Of a stretch of DNA of 64,000 bases, positions 1 to 11,955 are shown piece by piece. The translations under genes and the position numbers were made by a program. The stretch comes from Euonymus europaeus. Lineage: Eukaryota > Streptophyta > Magnoliopsida > Celastrales > Celastraceae. The stretch covers positions 26,944,902-27,008,901 of the forward strand of contig OY756965.1 in NCBI GenBank assembly GCA_963580455.1. Reading direction: 5' to 3'. The notes under the pieces are model-generated. The model made no database searches and was not told the origin of the DNA. It saw only the letters and a program-made list of their open reading frames with translations. The stretch's first letter is position 1. Each line of letters opens with the position of its first letter.

Positions 1-178
1 AGCTAAGCAAAGAAAATTCTTCTCTTTACAGAACATGTGCATTCTTACCATGCCAATGCCCATATGTGGTGCTTTGCTGACTGCTGATGCCATGTCTTCT
101 CTCTGACCATTTTGAATCAATTGATTGTGGAAAATGGCTGTACTAATCTTATCTTGCTTATATGTTCTGTGACATTAG

Positions 179-3100
179 GAATGAAAAGAATCAATTGCTT
201 TTGGGCATTCGGCATGCTAATCGTCCTCAAACAGTCATGCCTTCATCATTTTTATCGAGTGACAGCATGCACATAGGTCTTCTTGCTGCGGCGGCTCATG
301 CAGCTGCCACAAATACCCGCTTTACGATATTTTATAACCCAAGGTGGAAATTAAGTCCTCTGCAGATTGAAAAAAAAAAACTACTTGGTGTATTGTGTTT
401 TGCACATTGGATTTAATGTGTATCTCATGTTTAAATTGCACTATTCCAGGGCAAGCCCTTCAGAGTTTGTCATTCCCCTGGCAAAGTATGTTAAAGCAGT
501 ATATCATACTCGGGTTTCTGTGGGAATGCGGTTTAGGATGCTTTTTGAGACAGAAGAGTCAACTGTCCGGCGGTTAGTCTCTGATATCCTTGTAATTCAA
601 TCTATCTACGGTTGTTATAGTTTAGCGGTTATCAAAGTTCCATAAAATTTTCCATTAAAAAAAGGTTATGGTAGCTCTCAAAAGAGGAAATTTTTAAGAG
701 AACATAGATAATAGTGTTCATTGGAAAATTTTGGTGAGACAAGTTAACTTGGTGGCTTCGGGTTACCAATGTCGGTGGCAATTATCTCCCAGCTGGTAAT
801 CTATGGTGAGCTGATGGTGGTTAGTTTCAAGGGCATAGTATTATTTGTTCCTTTATCATTGTACAGAGTTTATTCTGTTTATACGATTGGAATTGGCCTA
901 TTGGTTTTCACATTGACATGTTCCTAGTTTATGCACCGAGGTTTGCTGTGTTGTCTGTTGTGAATTTGTAGGGGTGGTACACAAACAATCAACTTATTTA
1001 GTGTGTTGTAACATCTTATTTTGTTTTCATGTCCTTTATGTTTTTGAGTAAAAGTTGATCGGTCCAGGTAAGTGGTAAATAGGTTTACTAACCAGGGTAT
1101 GTTTGCATCCAGGTACATGGGTACAATAACAGGCATTAGTGATTTAGATCCTTCTCGCTGGCCGAACTCACATTGGCAGTCTGTTAAGGTTTGCTGAAGT
1201 GTTTACCCAGACTCATAATTGATGCTATTGTTGTATATATATTTGCTTGAGCATTTTTGGCGTGGTGGCGATAACTGTTCTCTGTTGATACAGGTTGGCT
1301 GGGATGAATCCATTGCAGTTGAGAGGCAGCCAAGAGTATCCTTATGGGAGATTGAACCCTTGACAACTTTTCCTACGTATCCATCCCCCTTTCCCCTGCG
1401 ACTAAAGCGACCATGGACATCTGGACTGCCCTGCTTCAATGGTATGCTTATAAGTTGCTCTATATGGTGGAAAAGCATCAATATATTTCTCTATCCATTT
1501 GCTAAAATTTCTCCATGCATCAAGTAAAATTAGCTTCATTTGTTTTGCTCAGGTTTCAAAGATGATCTGAGCATCAGTAGTCCACTGATGTGGCTTCAAG
1601 GAGGTGTTGGGGATCAGGGAATTCAATCTTTGAACTTTCAAGGCTTTGGGGTTTCCCCTTGGGTGCAGCCTAGGTTTGATGCTTATATGCCAGGACTTCA
1701 GCCTGATGCATGCCAAGCCATGGCAGCTGCTGCTCTTCAGGAAATGCGGGCAGTTCATCCTTCGAAAATGACTTCACAATCTCTTCTGCAGTTTCAACAA
1801 TCTCAAAATGCATCCAGTGGGTCTGCTGCTATGAGTCAGAGGCAGATGCGACAGCAGCAGTCCCATTCTCAGAATAACTTCCTTCGGAGTTTTCAAGAAA
1901 ACCAGGTTGCTGCTCAGACTCAGGCTCAGCTTTTGCAACAGTTGCAGCGTCAGCATTCATATAATGATCAGCAGCAACATCATCATCTGCAGCAGGAACA
2001 GCAGCAACACCAACCACAGCAGCAACAACACCACCATCACCAACAACAGCAACAACTACATCAGTTACCTGTGCAGCAGCAAATCCCGAGTTTTATCTCA
2101 GGTCTACGACATATGTTATCAGCCACCCAGTCCCAGTCTTCAGTATTGCAGGCTATTCATTTGCAGCGCCAACAACAGACTCTTGGCGATTCTGATTCTG
2201 TTGGAAAAACTGTAGCCACAACAGAGGTGTCTTCCATGCATAGTATTTTAGGTTCATTATCTCAGCAGGGAGCTTCCCCTCTACTTAATATAAACGGATC
2301 GATTCCTGTCAATTCTTCTGGCTTGTTATCCAAGCAAGTTCCTATTGAATCTCAGCTTCTTTCTGGAGCTGCTAATTGTGTACTTCCCCAAATGGAACAG
2401 TTGGGAACATCTCAGTCAAATTTGTCTGAACTCTCTAGTATGTTGCCTTCATTTCCAGGAAGGGATTACTCTACTTACCAAGGTGCTACTGATCCGCAAA
2501 ACAACAATATTTTGTTCGGGGTTAGCATTAGTTCCTCTTCCCTTATGCTGCAGCATGGGCTGTCAAACCTGAGAAACATTGGCAGTGAAAACGATTCATT
2601 GTCTATGCCATTCACAGCTGCAAATTTTCCGAATGCTACAGGAAGTGATTTTCCTCTTAATTCAGACATGACAACTTCAAGTTGTGTAGATGAATTGGGT
2701 TTTTTGCAGTCTTCTGAAAATGTGGATCAAGTAAACCCTTCATCTGGAACCTTTGTTAAGGTATATATCATTATGGCTACATGCTTTTTTCCAGCATCTC
2801 GTGATTTTGCTTGTGGCAAGCATATGTCTTACACTCGTCTACATGAGTTCATAATAATAGAAATTATTGTTAATCCACTACATGGATTCTCATACGTCTT
2901 TTTGGCACTGCTTGTGTAAAATTTGACACTCCCTCTATAAATTAAAATCCGGTAATCATGAATGTATTTGTGCATTCTTTTCCTGTTCCTTTTTTTCCCG
3001 GCTTGTTATTTTCTGAAGTTCTACATAAGCCAGTGCTTTCAATGTTGGCTACTTAAATCTAGTTTTGTTCTGGAATTATGCTATGGGGATTTAATTGGTA

Positions 3101-4735
3101 GTCAGTCATCAGTCATGGAAGTACTCCAAGCATCATGACCTGTTATATTAGTTGTTCAAATTTTCTGAGACACCAACTCTCCTGCCGTGGACAGTCCAAT
3201 ACTTATTTTTTGTACACTTAATTAACCTTTCCAAGTGGCTGAGGGGACCAACTTCTACTGATACACCAGTGTAATCATTATGCTGCTATGTTATTGTTTC
3301 CTTTTCACTTCAGTTTCCGTTTTTCAAACTCCACTTTTCGTTACCCTGCCAGATAAATTCAAATACACTCATGGGCCGAACTGGGACAGTGGGACTTAAG
3401 TAATGAACCTCTCTCTGTCTCATCTTATGGTCTAAAGATGGCCCCTTGAGCTAAAATGCACTGGCTAGTATTCTGCTGTTCTTGTAAATGTGATCAGTCC
3501 TGTGTTACTAGCTACTATGGCTTTGTACTGTTGGGCACAATTACATGGTCTCCCAAGTCCCATCTTTGGGCTGTTGATTTAATATTCTGTTTTTTACAGG
3601 TCCATAAATCTGGGTCCTTTGGCCGATCACTGGATATATCCAAGTTCAGCAGCTATGGTGAGCTGCGCAGTGAGCTCGCTCGCATGTTTTTCCTTGAAGA
3701 TCAATTGGAGGACCCTCAGAGATCAGGCTGGCAGCTTGTATTTGTTGACCGGGAGAATGATGTTCTTCTCCTCGGTGACGACCCTTGGCAGTAAGTCTCA
3801 ACAGTGTTCATGCAGTTTTTTCCCCTTAACAATGATACTTACACCTCCTACTGTTGGCATTACTTTATTGACATCTTATGGTTGGTTTTATTCATAAAAA
3901 AAGTCTCGTGGTTGGTTTTGTAAGTTAGAAATTTCTGGTCATTTCCTTCATGCTTGTTTATTGCATTCAGCCATTCATGCGATTCTGTTACTGTACAACT
4001 TGAAGAATTTTCTTTTCCCTCTACAAAGAGATAGTGCTCGTGTTTTTACGCCTCCATAACATGCTAGCTTTTTAATCAAATCCTTGCAAATGGTTTTGAG
4101 CAGTTAAGTAATACTGTAACAACATAAGAAAGAGAAAACAGTGTTTTCTTTGAAAACACTTTGCAGTTTGTTCAAGTAGCGTGGACGTCTGAGATTGGAG
4201 TTTTATTTCCTAGTTTGCTTCTAGTAAATGTATTGCCGTTGACATTATTAACATAAAAAATTGCATTTAGAAAATTGTCTGATGACATCCAGTCAACATT
4301 TCTGGGTTCTTTACACCACCTGAGATTTGCGCAAGATGGAGGCCAGTTTTGCAGCTTGTATTTTGGATTATGATTTTTAAGCTTAGATAATTGACTTTTT
4401 ACTTTTATTTTTATGAATTAATAGGATGGGCATAACATTACTAAGCAAAGGACTTTTTTTGTGTGCATTTTGGCTACAATGAATGTGTGATCAGTGGAAG
4501 ATGTGTAATTTACTTTTGTTGGCAATCCAGGGAGTTTGTGAACAATGTATGGTATATCAAGATACTATCACCTTTGGAAGTGCAACAAATGGGCAAAGAG
4601 GGTCTCAATCCTGCAGCTTCTGCTTCGAACCTAAGGCTCACTAACAGCAGCAATAACTATGATGACTACATGAGTAGACGGGACTTGAGAAATTCAAGCA
4701 ACGGGATTACATCCATGGGATCCATAGACTACTGA
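179..4735 (+). CDS. ARF6: Auxin response factor, ARF6 type (5' end outside window)
   Basis: Transcription factor that binds auxin response elements and activates auxin genes in the nucleus. Seven exons are read by GT-AG splice sites: 179-343, 450-572, 1113-1188, 1294-1441, 1553-2760, 3600-3790 and 4531-4735, giving 704 residues in one frame. The first exon starts inside the codon of the Trp that precedes [11 protein letters not shown], so the B3 domain lies just upstream of the window. Visible in order are the rest of the B3-flanking region, the ARF ancillary domain ([36 protein letters not shown]), a long Gln-rich middle region (about 1780-2090, typical of activators) and the C-terminal PB1 domain ([19 protein letters not shown], then [20 protein letters not shown]). 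The tail after EVQQMGK resembles ARF6 more than ARF8. A miR167 site lies in the PB1 exon. I see no frame damage. ARF8 is the alternative name. Confidence 0.95.
3719..3739 (+). promoter_or_regulatory. miR167 target site in the ARF mRNA
   Basis: The core ATCAGGCTGGCAGCTTGT within this 21-nt stretch is complementary to plant miR167 apart from about four mismatches: both edges, one near the seed and one at the bulge-tolerant position. It sits in the PB1-domain exon at the place where ARF6 and ARF8 are known to be cleaved. It encodes the conserved residues SGWQLV, which fits a site held by both protein and RNA constraint. Post-transcriptional repression by miR167 is inferred from the family. Confidence 0.9.
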
Positions 4736-5490
4736 TGAAGTGTATAAATATCAGCCATGCATGTTAGCATTCTTTCTTAAGCTTTTGTTGGCTCGAGTAA
4801 GCTTATGTAGAGAACCTTGTGTTTCATTTGCACTAGTGTAAATTCTAGTAGGGGAAGCTGTCACTGTAGTAGTCGGAACAGAACAACAGGGATCCACCAG
4901 GAGAGTGGCATTATAATAGCAGTCGTTTACTTTCTAGCACCGTCTCTTATCATATAGGATATGATGATGCAAAAATTTCAAGTTATATGGATTCGTGTGA
5001 AATTGTATGTTTTGAAGCTAGACATTATTATGTTTTTAATTAGTCATCCATTGACATGCTCCGACCACAAGTAAATAAGGTGGTTGTGACCCAGTCCTGC
5101 CGCAGCGTATGACATACAGGTGAAATACAGAGACCACTCTCCCCCATCTCTCCAAAATCCTACAGGGACTAAATACATAGAAACTTTAAACTGTTTCTTA
5201 ATTTTCGAACATGCAAGAATAACCAAGTACATAGAAAGTTCTCGTCATTGTTGTTTTAGATACTTTTATGCCTGATGCCTGACTGGATGACAAGAAATTG
5301 ACAGTTAACTGTTAATATATCAGATCAATCCCTAAAGCTGTCTCCAACTTGGGGCTCCTGAATTTGTAAGATAATTAGTCAAAAATGTTGTCTAAATTAT
5401 TTTCACTCTGTTGGAATCCTATTACTCTCTGTACTCGAGTTTGGAAAGACGAACACATGAACTCTTTAGTATATGATGATGGTGGGAAAT
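4736..5490. other. 3' UTR of the ARF gene and intergenic DNA
   Basis: After the ARF stop there is AT-rich untranslated DNA, probably 3' UTR for the first 200-300 bases. It then runs into the 3' flank of the kinase pseudogene on the other strand. I see no further coding signal. Confidence 0.6.
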
Positions 5491-7090
5491 CTAACGGTAA
5501 ACGGAAAATGCGGCCTGGACTGATTCTGTTGAACTAAAATACTCGTCCCAAGTCCTTGTTTCAGTTCCTATGGCTTGAAGCTCTTTATGAACTTGTAATA
5601 CGGATGAATCTATTTGGAACATTCTGATCCTTTCCAACTGTAGTGCAACTTCTTTCATGGCTGGTCTCTTTTTCCCATTTAGGTTCAAGCATCTTTTCGC
5701 AATGTCAGCAACTGCCACAATTTGTTCCTTCCTAAGATGCCCCAAAATTTGAGCATCGAGAATGTCAAACAGACTGTTGCTTTGCATTGATAAAATGAAT
5801 AGTGAAGCTAAACCTTGTGTATCTTCTAATGTTGAGGGAACAGGTTTCTTTCCAGTAAGCAGGTCAACAAGAACTACCCCAAAACTATAGACATCGCTCT
5901 TCTCAGTGGCTTGATTGAAAAAACTCCTTGCACTGATGTGGTCAGATGAGTTTGGTCAATGTCAATGGATCTTGAAACACCAAAATCTGCTGATCTTGGC
6001 TTTATACTTCTCGTCTAAGAGAATATTTGAAGGCTTGATATCTCGATGGTAAATAGGTAATGATGCAGCTGAGTGTAGATAGGAAAGGGCTCCTGCAACA
6101 TCTGTGGCAATCTGTAAGCGCATGGAAATTCCTCAATTTTTTGTATGCGAGTGTTGGTGAAGTGTCCCATTTGGGATGAACTCATAAACCAGTAAAGGAA
6201 CCTCTGTTTCCAGGCAACAACCCAGTAGGTTAACCACATTCCTATGGAGAATTTGTGACAACCTCGCTAATGAACTCTTTCATCAACTATTGTGGACGAC
6301 TTCACCGCCACGATCTTTCCATCTGCCAAACGGAGGCCTCCTGGCCGATTATTCTTACGCTATTGAAGTTGTCGGTAGCCTTCTCTCACTCTTTGAAATT
6401 TTATATTCTGATCTTATCAGCATTGACTTCACTTGATGATGGTTGTTGCTGTGAAAGTAAACCTCCATTTCGCTTGAAGAAGTTCTCTTTCAGCTTCTTG
6501 AATCTTTCTATTTTTCAAAGACTTATGAAGCCACCACAGCCAAAACATCATAAATATTGCAAGTCCGACCCCTCCAGTACTTACATTAAAGATAGGACTC
6601 AACCCTTGGGAGACAAAGCTGTTAACGATTATTTTGTGAAGTAATAAGACACAATACCTGAAAAAAATATGTGTTTATTGTCCTCATTGCTGTAACAAAC
6701 ATATGTTCCTGGTTGGTTTTCGCAACTCATTGAAGGCGGACAGACGGGATGATTTGGGGAGTTGCATTCATCTACGTCTGGCAAATTCAACAGAACAGAA
6801 TTTAGAACCTGTCAACAAAATAAGTAGTCGAGGAGCCCAATCTCTGAACAAGGTAACAAAGAATGTAGTTGAATATTAAAGATTCAGCTTGAGCTTTTTG
6901 GAAGAATGATGAACTACTGTACCTTGACATCCTTGATAAAAATAAAAATAGGGATTTCCCTCGTAACCCTGCTTGCAGGTACATCGAAAGAGCATAGGCA
7001 AAAACCGTACTTGCATAGGGTTGTTGAGTTATTATAAATTGCAGTATTAGCTTGGCAAGTGGAAAATGTTGGATGGTTTACGCGCATGTT
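5491..7090 (-). pseudogene. Wall-associated receptor kinase-like pseudogene
   Basis: Remnant of a cell-surface receptor kinase that would bind pectin outside and signal through a Ser/Thr kinase inside. Read on the minus strand it retains an EGF-like piece (CKQGYEGNPY, about 6960-7010), an intron, a calcium-binding EGF start (DVDECNSPNHPVCPPSMSCE, about 6710-6775), a transmembrane stretch (about 6560-6620), the WAK juxtamembrane motif [46 protein letters not shown], then KSDVYSFGVVLVDLLTGKKP and a WAK-type C-terminus. The pieces are in different frames. The glycine loop (GQGGxGTVYKG) is deleted at about 6330, a segment equivalent to GTFGYLDPEYF is missing near 5935, and stops interrupt the catalytic loop region. 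It cannot make a kinase. The intron and multi-exon layout argue for decay of a real gene rather than a retrocopy. WAK versus WAK-like cannot be settled here. Confidence 0.85.
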
Positions 7091-7120
7091 GCTTAATTTC
7101 TTCCGCTGATATACCTCCAA

Positions 7121-7957
7121 CCCAGTGCTTCCTATGAACCATATATAAAATCATTAGTTTAAAGTAACATCATGTCCTCTTCAACACTACCACATCCACA
7201 TGTAATGAATCTTTTTTGACTTTTTATTTAATTTGATGCTTGTAGTTATTCTCTCCTTTTCTCTTCTACCAGTCAATACAACTCTTCTTCTTCTTCTAAC
7301 CTTCTCTTCCAAATGAAAGCAACTTTTCTTGTAGACCCCACCAATTTTTGATAAGTACAGCAGTGGCCCTCAACTCTTTCTTTCTCAAAAGACAATCAAT
7401 ATATATAGATATATGCTATCAAGGTCACAAATCCACGCCAAAAATAGACAAACCTTGGAGGACTGGGACTTCTTTCCCTTAAAAACAGTGCAAAGATTTT
7501 AATAAATATTAGGTACACAGTAAACGTGCAAACCTAACCCAAAAAGAAGATATATATACTTCCCATACACAGAAGAGGAGGACCAAAACATTTTTTTAAA
7601 AAAAAAAAAAAAATTGCACCCAAATAACGTAGGAGTACCAAACATTTTGTGAAACATACAATTTCAAGTGGATTTTGAATAACATGTGTAGGCTGGGAAT
7701 GGTTTTGATTAAACTCTCACTTCAAAAAATTAGGTAACAAACAAACACAATTGGGAAGTTAGTTTGAGCTACTATTCTATGATTATCTCCCTTGAATGGA
7801 GAACTTGTAGTGCTACTATCAGTAGAATGGTAGTTAAAGATCTATAAAGGTCGTCTTAAACATGAAAACAAACATATAATGAAATATCCGCTTTCAAATC
7901 ATAGAATAACACTAAGGTCACTGATATCTAGCACTCAAGTTTTGTGGCAAAAGAATC
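7121..7957. other. Intergenic / promoter region of the MATE gene
   Basis: AT-rich DNA with poly-A runs (about 7588-7610) and no recognisable gene. It must hold the promoter and 5' UTR of the downstream transporter. I see no clear TATA box or operator. Confidence 0.5.
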
Positions 7958-10083
7958 ATGGGTTCAGCAGAGTACAGGCCACTACTACTTGGGCTACACT
8001 CACATTCTCAGATTCCGGATTTGTCATCCGTTGTAATCGATGAGTTTTTGGAGAATAGGCCAGTGGCACTCCGGTGGTGGCCGCGGCTTGTTGCCTGGGA
8101 GTCTAGGCTTCTCTGGCTTCTATCGGGGGCGTCTATCGTTGTTTCCATCTTTAATTACATGCTAAGTTTTGTGACACTTATGTTCTGTGGACATTTAGGA
8201 GCACTGGAACTTGCCGGTGCCTCTATTGCTAGCGTGGGAATTCAGGGTCTTGCTTACGGAATCATGGTATATCCCCTTCTTTTTTTAACTTGATTTAATT
8301 GAACAACATTGACTACATTGTGTAAAGACGCTGATTAAAAAAATGTCCCTTTTGTATGTAGTTGGGTATGGCTAGTGCAGTGCAAACAGTTTGTGGGCAA
8401 GCCTATGGAGCCAAGAAATACTCAGCAATGGGCATCATATTGCAGAGAGCAATAATCCTGCACTTTGGAGCAGCAATCCTTCTCTCATTTGTGTATTGGT
8501 TTTCTGGACCAATACTCAAAGCAATAGGACAAAAAGACAGCATAGCCGAGCAAGGGGAAATCTTTGCTCGCGGATTGATCCCTCAACTGTTTGCATTTGC
8601 AATAAGCTGCCCAATGCAGAGGTTCCTCCAGGCACAGAACATTGTAAACCCTTTGGCATTCATGTCTGTTGGGGTTTTCATTTTGCATACTCTTCTGACA
8701 TGGATTGTTGTGTATGTTCTGGACTATGGACTTGTGGGAGCGGCTCTAACACTGAGTCTCTCATGGTGGCTTCTTGTTATTATAAATGGGCTCTACATAG
8801 TTCTAAGCCCATCTTGTAAAGAAACATGGACTGGCTTGTCTGTTAGAGCTTTTTCAGGGATTTGGCCTTATTTTAAGCTTACAGTTGCCTCAGCTGTCAT
8901 GCTATGGTATGCACAGTCTCTGTGTGTGTGTGTGTTTATGCTTTGAATGAAATCTACAGTGATACTATATTTTTTTTTGTCAATGAAGTTTGGAGATATG
9001 GTACAACCAAGGATTGGTGCTTATATCAGGCCTTCTGAGTGATCCAACAATCTCACTAGACTCCATTTCAATCTGGTATGTTTAAACCATCCCAAAATTC
9101 ATTTTCTATTGCCTTATGTTCTTCTATCTATTTAAATTCTAATGTGAGTTCTTTTCAGTATGAACTACTTGAACTGGGATATGCAATTTATGTTGGGACT
9201 CAGCGCAGCTGCCAGGTTTGCTACTGATGACTTGCTTCGCATAAACTGTTTTAGACTGACAGTTTATGTATATGATGATTATGCTCTTCTTTGTCTAAAA
9301 ACAATGGGTTTTTTTTTCCCCGGGTAATTGCAGCATAAGAGTTAGTAATGAGCTAGGGGCAGGCCATGCAAGAGTGGCCAAATTTTCAGTGTTTGTAGTC
9401 AATGGAACAAGCAGCCTGATAAGCATAGTTTTCAGTGCAATTGTTCTCATTTTCCGGGTTGGATTAAGCAAGCTCTTCACCAGCGACGATGAAGTTATTG
9501 CTGCAGTTTCCAGTCTGACTCCATTACTTGCAATTTCTGTTTTCTTGAACGGCATTCAACCCATACTTTCAGGTGATCACACATACTAGTACATTATAAT
9601 GGATCATAGAGATTTATTCCACTGACTGAATTACATGAATTTGTCAATTGCAGGCGTGGCTATTGGGAGTGGGTGGCAAGCTGTGGTGGCTTATGTTAAC
9701 CTAGCCACTTACTATATTATTGGTCTTCCCATTGGTTGTGTTCTTGGCTTCAAAACTGGTTTAGGAGTAGCAGTAAGTCTCTGTCTCTCACTCTCTCACA
9801 GACATCTACAAATGTAATGAATTGTTGGGTGTTCATACAGGGGATTTGGTGGGGGATGATCATTGGAGTTCTCTTACAAACAGCTACTCTAATTATTCTT
9901 ACCGCCAGAACAAATTGGGATTCTGAGGTAAATTTCATGTGTTAAGAATCAAGTCACACTGAAAATGCAGGTTGGGCAGGTTGTGATTATTGATAATTGT
10001 TTTTATAGGTAGTAAAGGCAGCAGAGCGGTTGAAGAAATCTGCAAATGAAGAGACCACCATTGACTTGGTGGCCAGTGTGTGA
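7958..10083 (+). CDS. TT12: MATE transporter, TT12/DTX41-like
   Basis: Multidrug and toxic compound extrusion transporter. Arabidopsis TT12 is a tonoplast proton antiporter that loads flavan-3-ol/anthocyanin glucosides into the vacuole for proanthocyanidin synthesis. Eight exons join in frame: 7958-8266, 8362-8906, 8989-9075, 9159-9215, 9334-9572, 9654-9772, 9841-9927 and 10009-10083. The product is 505 residues, the family's normal length. The start MGSAEYRPLLLGLHS matches the TT12-type N-terminus (polar, ending in PLL). Conserved blocks include GASIVVSIFNYMLSFVTLMF, GMASAVQTVCGQAYGA, PMQRFLQAQNIVNPLA, LEIWYNQGLVLISGLLS, RVSNELGAG and SGVAIGSGWQAVVAYVNLATYY, with about twelve hydrophobic segments. 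No frame damage is seen. Similarity to TT12 runs along the whole length, so this subgroup is likely, but the actual substrate is inferred. Confidence 0.93.
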
Positions 10084-11231
10084 AAGAAACAGGAGAAATC
10101 AAAGGCAGAGAATGAATGCTAGAAGGACCTGCAATTGTTGATGAAGAGTATCACTCCATTTTGGCTGAGAGTAGTCATTAGATTACTTCGAGGATGAAAA
10201 AAGAGCATCATTTTATTTCCCCTTGTGCCTTCTCCATTATCAATCAATGTAGTATCTCACTTTTGTTCGTCTAGTATAACTATGCTCCTGCTCTCTGCTT
10301 GTCTCATTTTCAACTCTTAAGAACACACTCCCCAAAGGAAAACAAACCCAATTGAAATTTTAACAAGCCACTTCTAAATTCGGAAGCTAATACTTACTTT
10401 CCGAAGATTTTCTCAAAAACCAAGTGAGGAGAATCAAATAGACCAATTCCAACCTCTAATGCCTTGCACCACCAAAGAATTGCTACTCAAAGATGACATA
10501 ACCCCTGCTTCCTCAGGCAAATACTATTCTTTCGGAAACAACCAAATCACATCCAATGATAAGTATTCAAACAGAAAAATTCCCCAAAATGCAGCAATGA
10601 ACAAAAACATCTAAATTTGCAGTCTTTATTTTCTCTCCGGTAACCCAACGTAGAAGCTAACGATAGAAAATTTCCAACTATCAATACCCTAAAGCAACCA
10701 AATCAATGCTTCTCAATGATGCGTAGGCGCTTCCTCCTCTGCTTTCCTCAAGTAAAAAAATAACGCTGCTTTCGGAAACAACAAAATCACTTCCAAATAA
10801 CCCACCAAAAGTGAGACCAAGTTTGACAGAAACAAACCTCCAATTCGTCGACGGAGCCGCAATGAATGGCTTGAGAAAAAGAGAGTAAGGCATTCAGCTC
10901 AGTTTTATGATTCTTATTGGGAATCAGTAGCGAAGTGAACCACAATGAAGTCCGAATCTTGAAGTAGTTTTCTTGGAGATATCTTTCGTTCTTTTGCCTT
11001 TTTGTTGTCGAATTCTCTCCTCTGTTTAGAAGGAAACCGGAACCCTCTGTCGTCTCCTCCTACAAGTTCGTGAGACCCGGTTCAATACATCAATTAATAT
11101 TAATATTAAACCTTTTTAATGTACTTGAAGATTATCCTTCAAATATTAGAATATCGACAACTAAACTAAAATTAGGAAAAGAAAAGATGACAAAAGAGAA
11201 TTTTTTAATAAGCTGGCAAATTGCGATTTAA
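10084..11231. other. Intergenic region between the MATE and NPGR genes
   Basis: The first 200-250 bases are probably MATE 3' UTR. Around 10500-10565 and 10725-10800 are two diverged direct copies sharing TTTCGGAAACAAC and AAATCAC, spaced about 230 bases apart. An open frame on the minus strand at 10681-10893 has no recognisable motif and I do not call it a gene. The last part is likely the NPGR promoter. Confidence 0.45.
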
Positions 11232-11394
11232 ATGCATACACAAGTTTCAGATCCAATCCTCGCGTTCTCCTTCCCTCTCTCTCGTGCATACGATTATGCG
11301 ATCCCTCAATTGCCAGCCTATCAGAGTCTCAACGACGTCGTTGTTGCCGTTAATCCGCCGCCCGTTGACTCGATTTCTGGTTACGTTTACAAGG
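11232..11394 (+). promoter_or_regulatory. Probable 5' UTR exon of the NPGR gene with an upstream ORF
   Basis: A GC-richer stretch begins with an ATG at 11232 and stays open to a donor (AAG|GTGAAT at 11393/11394). The next acceptor (AACAG|GGGCATTG, exon from about 11880) would put a stop right after the junction, giving an upstream ORF of about 57 codons. The main start follows at 11956. The exon could instead be an unrelated fragment. Confidence 0.4.
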
Positions 11395-11955
11395 TGAATG
11401 TAGGCTCACGCTCGAAATTTCTTACATTCTGGGTTCATTGATGACTAGTCACATTGTGATTAGCTGTATCTGTTTGGTTGATGCGAAAGCAAACGAGAGG
11501 GAAAACTAAGTAAATTTTGGATATTTTGTTTTTCTTTTGTCAATGAATTGGATCTAAAGATGACAACTTTTTGACATATATCTCTGTTTGGTTTCCTAAA
11601 AGAACGATGATTTCAGATCGCTGTTGCTGATTGTGTGGGAGATTGAAGTTTTCATTATGTGGGACCCCAAGAAACAATATCACTTTCCAGTTCTTCTGTT
11701 TCGGAGATCACTTCCACTTTCTCTCTCTTTTCCTTTCAAATAGCCATTTTCAATCCTTTCCAAAATTCAGTTCTATTTTTCTTTGGCAGGAAAAAATTGC
11801 AGAGCATAACTGTGATCCGTATAACTGATGCTACGTTTCTATTTATGGCGCATTAATTTTCTGCTATTTGAAAAAACAGGGGCATTGAAATTGAATGACA
11901 GTTGAAAGGGATAGAGAGGCAAGAAAGTGTTATTTTATAAAGGAAGAGGGTACAG

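Noticed and set aside
924..1136. Minus-strand open frame over the ARF intron
   Set aside because: Lies in an intron, low-complexity composition and no motif.
1829..2215. Open frames overlapping the Gln-rich ARF exon
   Set aside because: Shadow frames of CAG/CAA repeats.
6255..6644. Plus-strand open frame of 129 codons
   Set aside because: Antisense to the WAK-like juxtamembrane region, which carries clear kinase-receptor motifs.
10681..10893. Small minus-strand ORF between the MATE and NPGR genes
   Set aside because: No motif, no promoter signals, and part of a diverged direct repeat.
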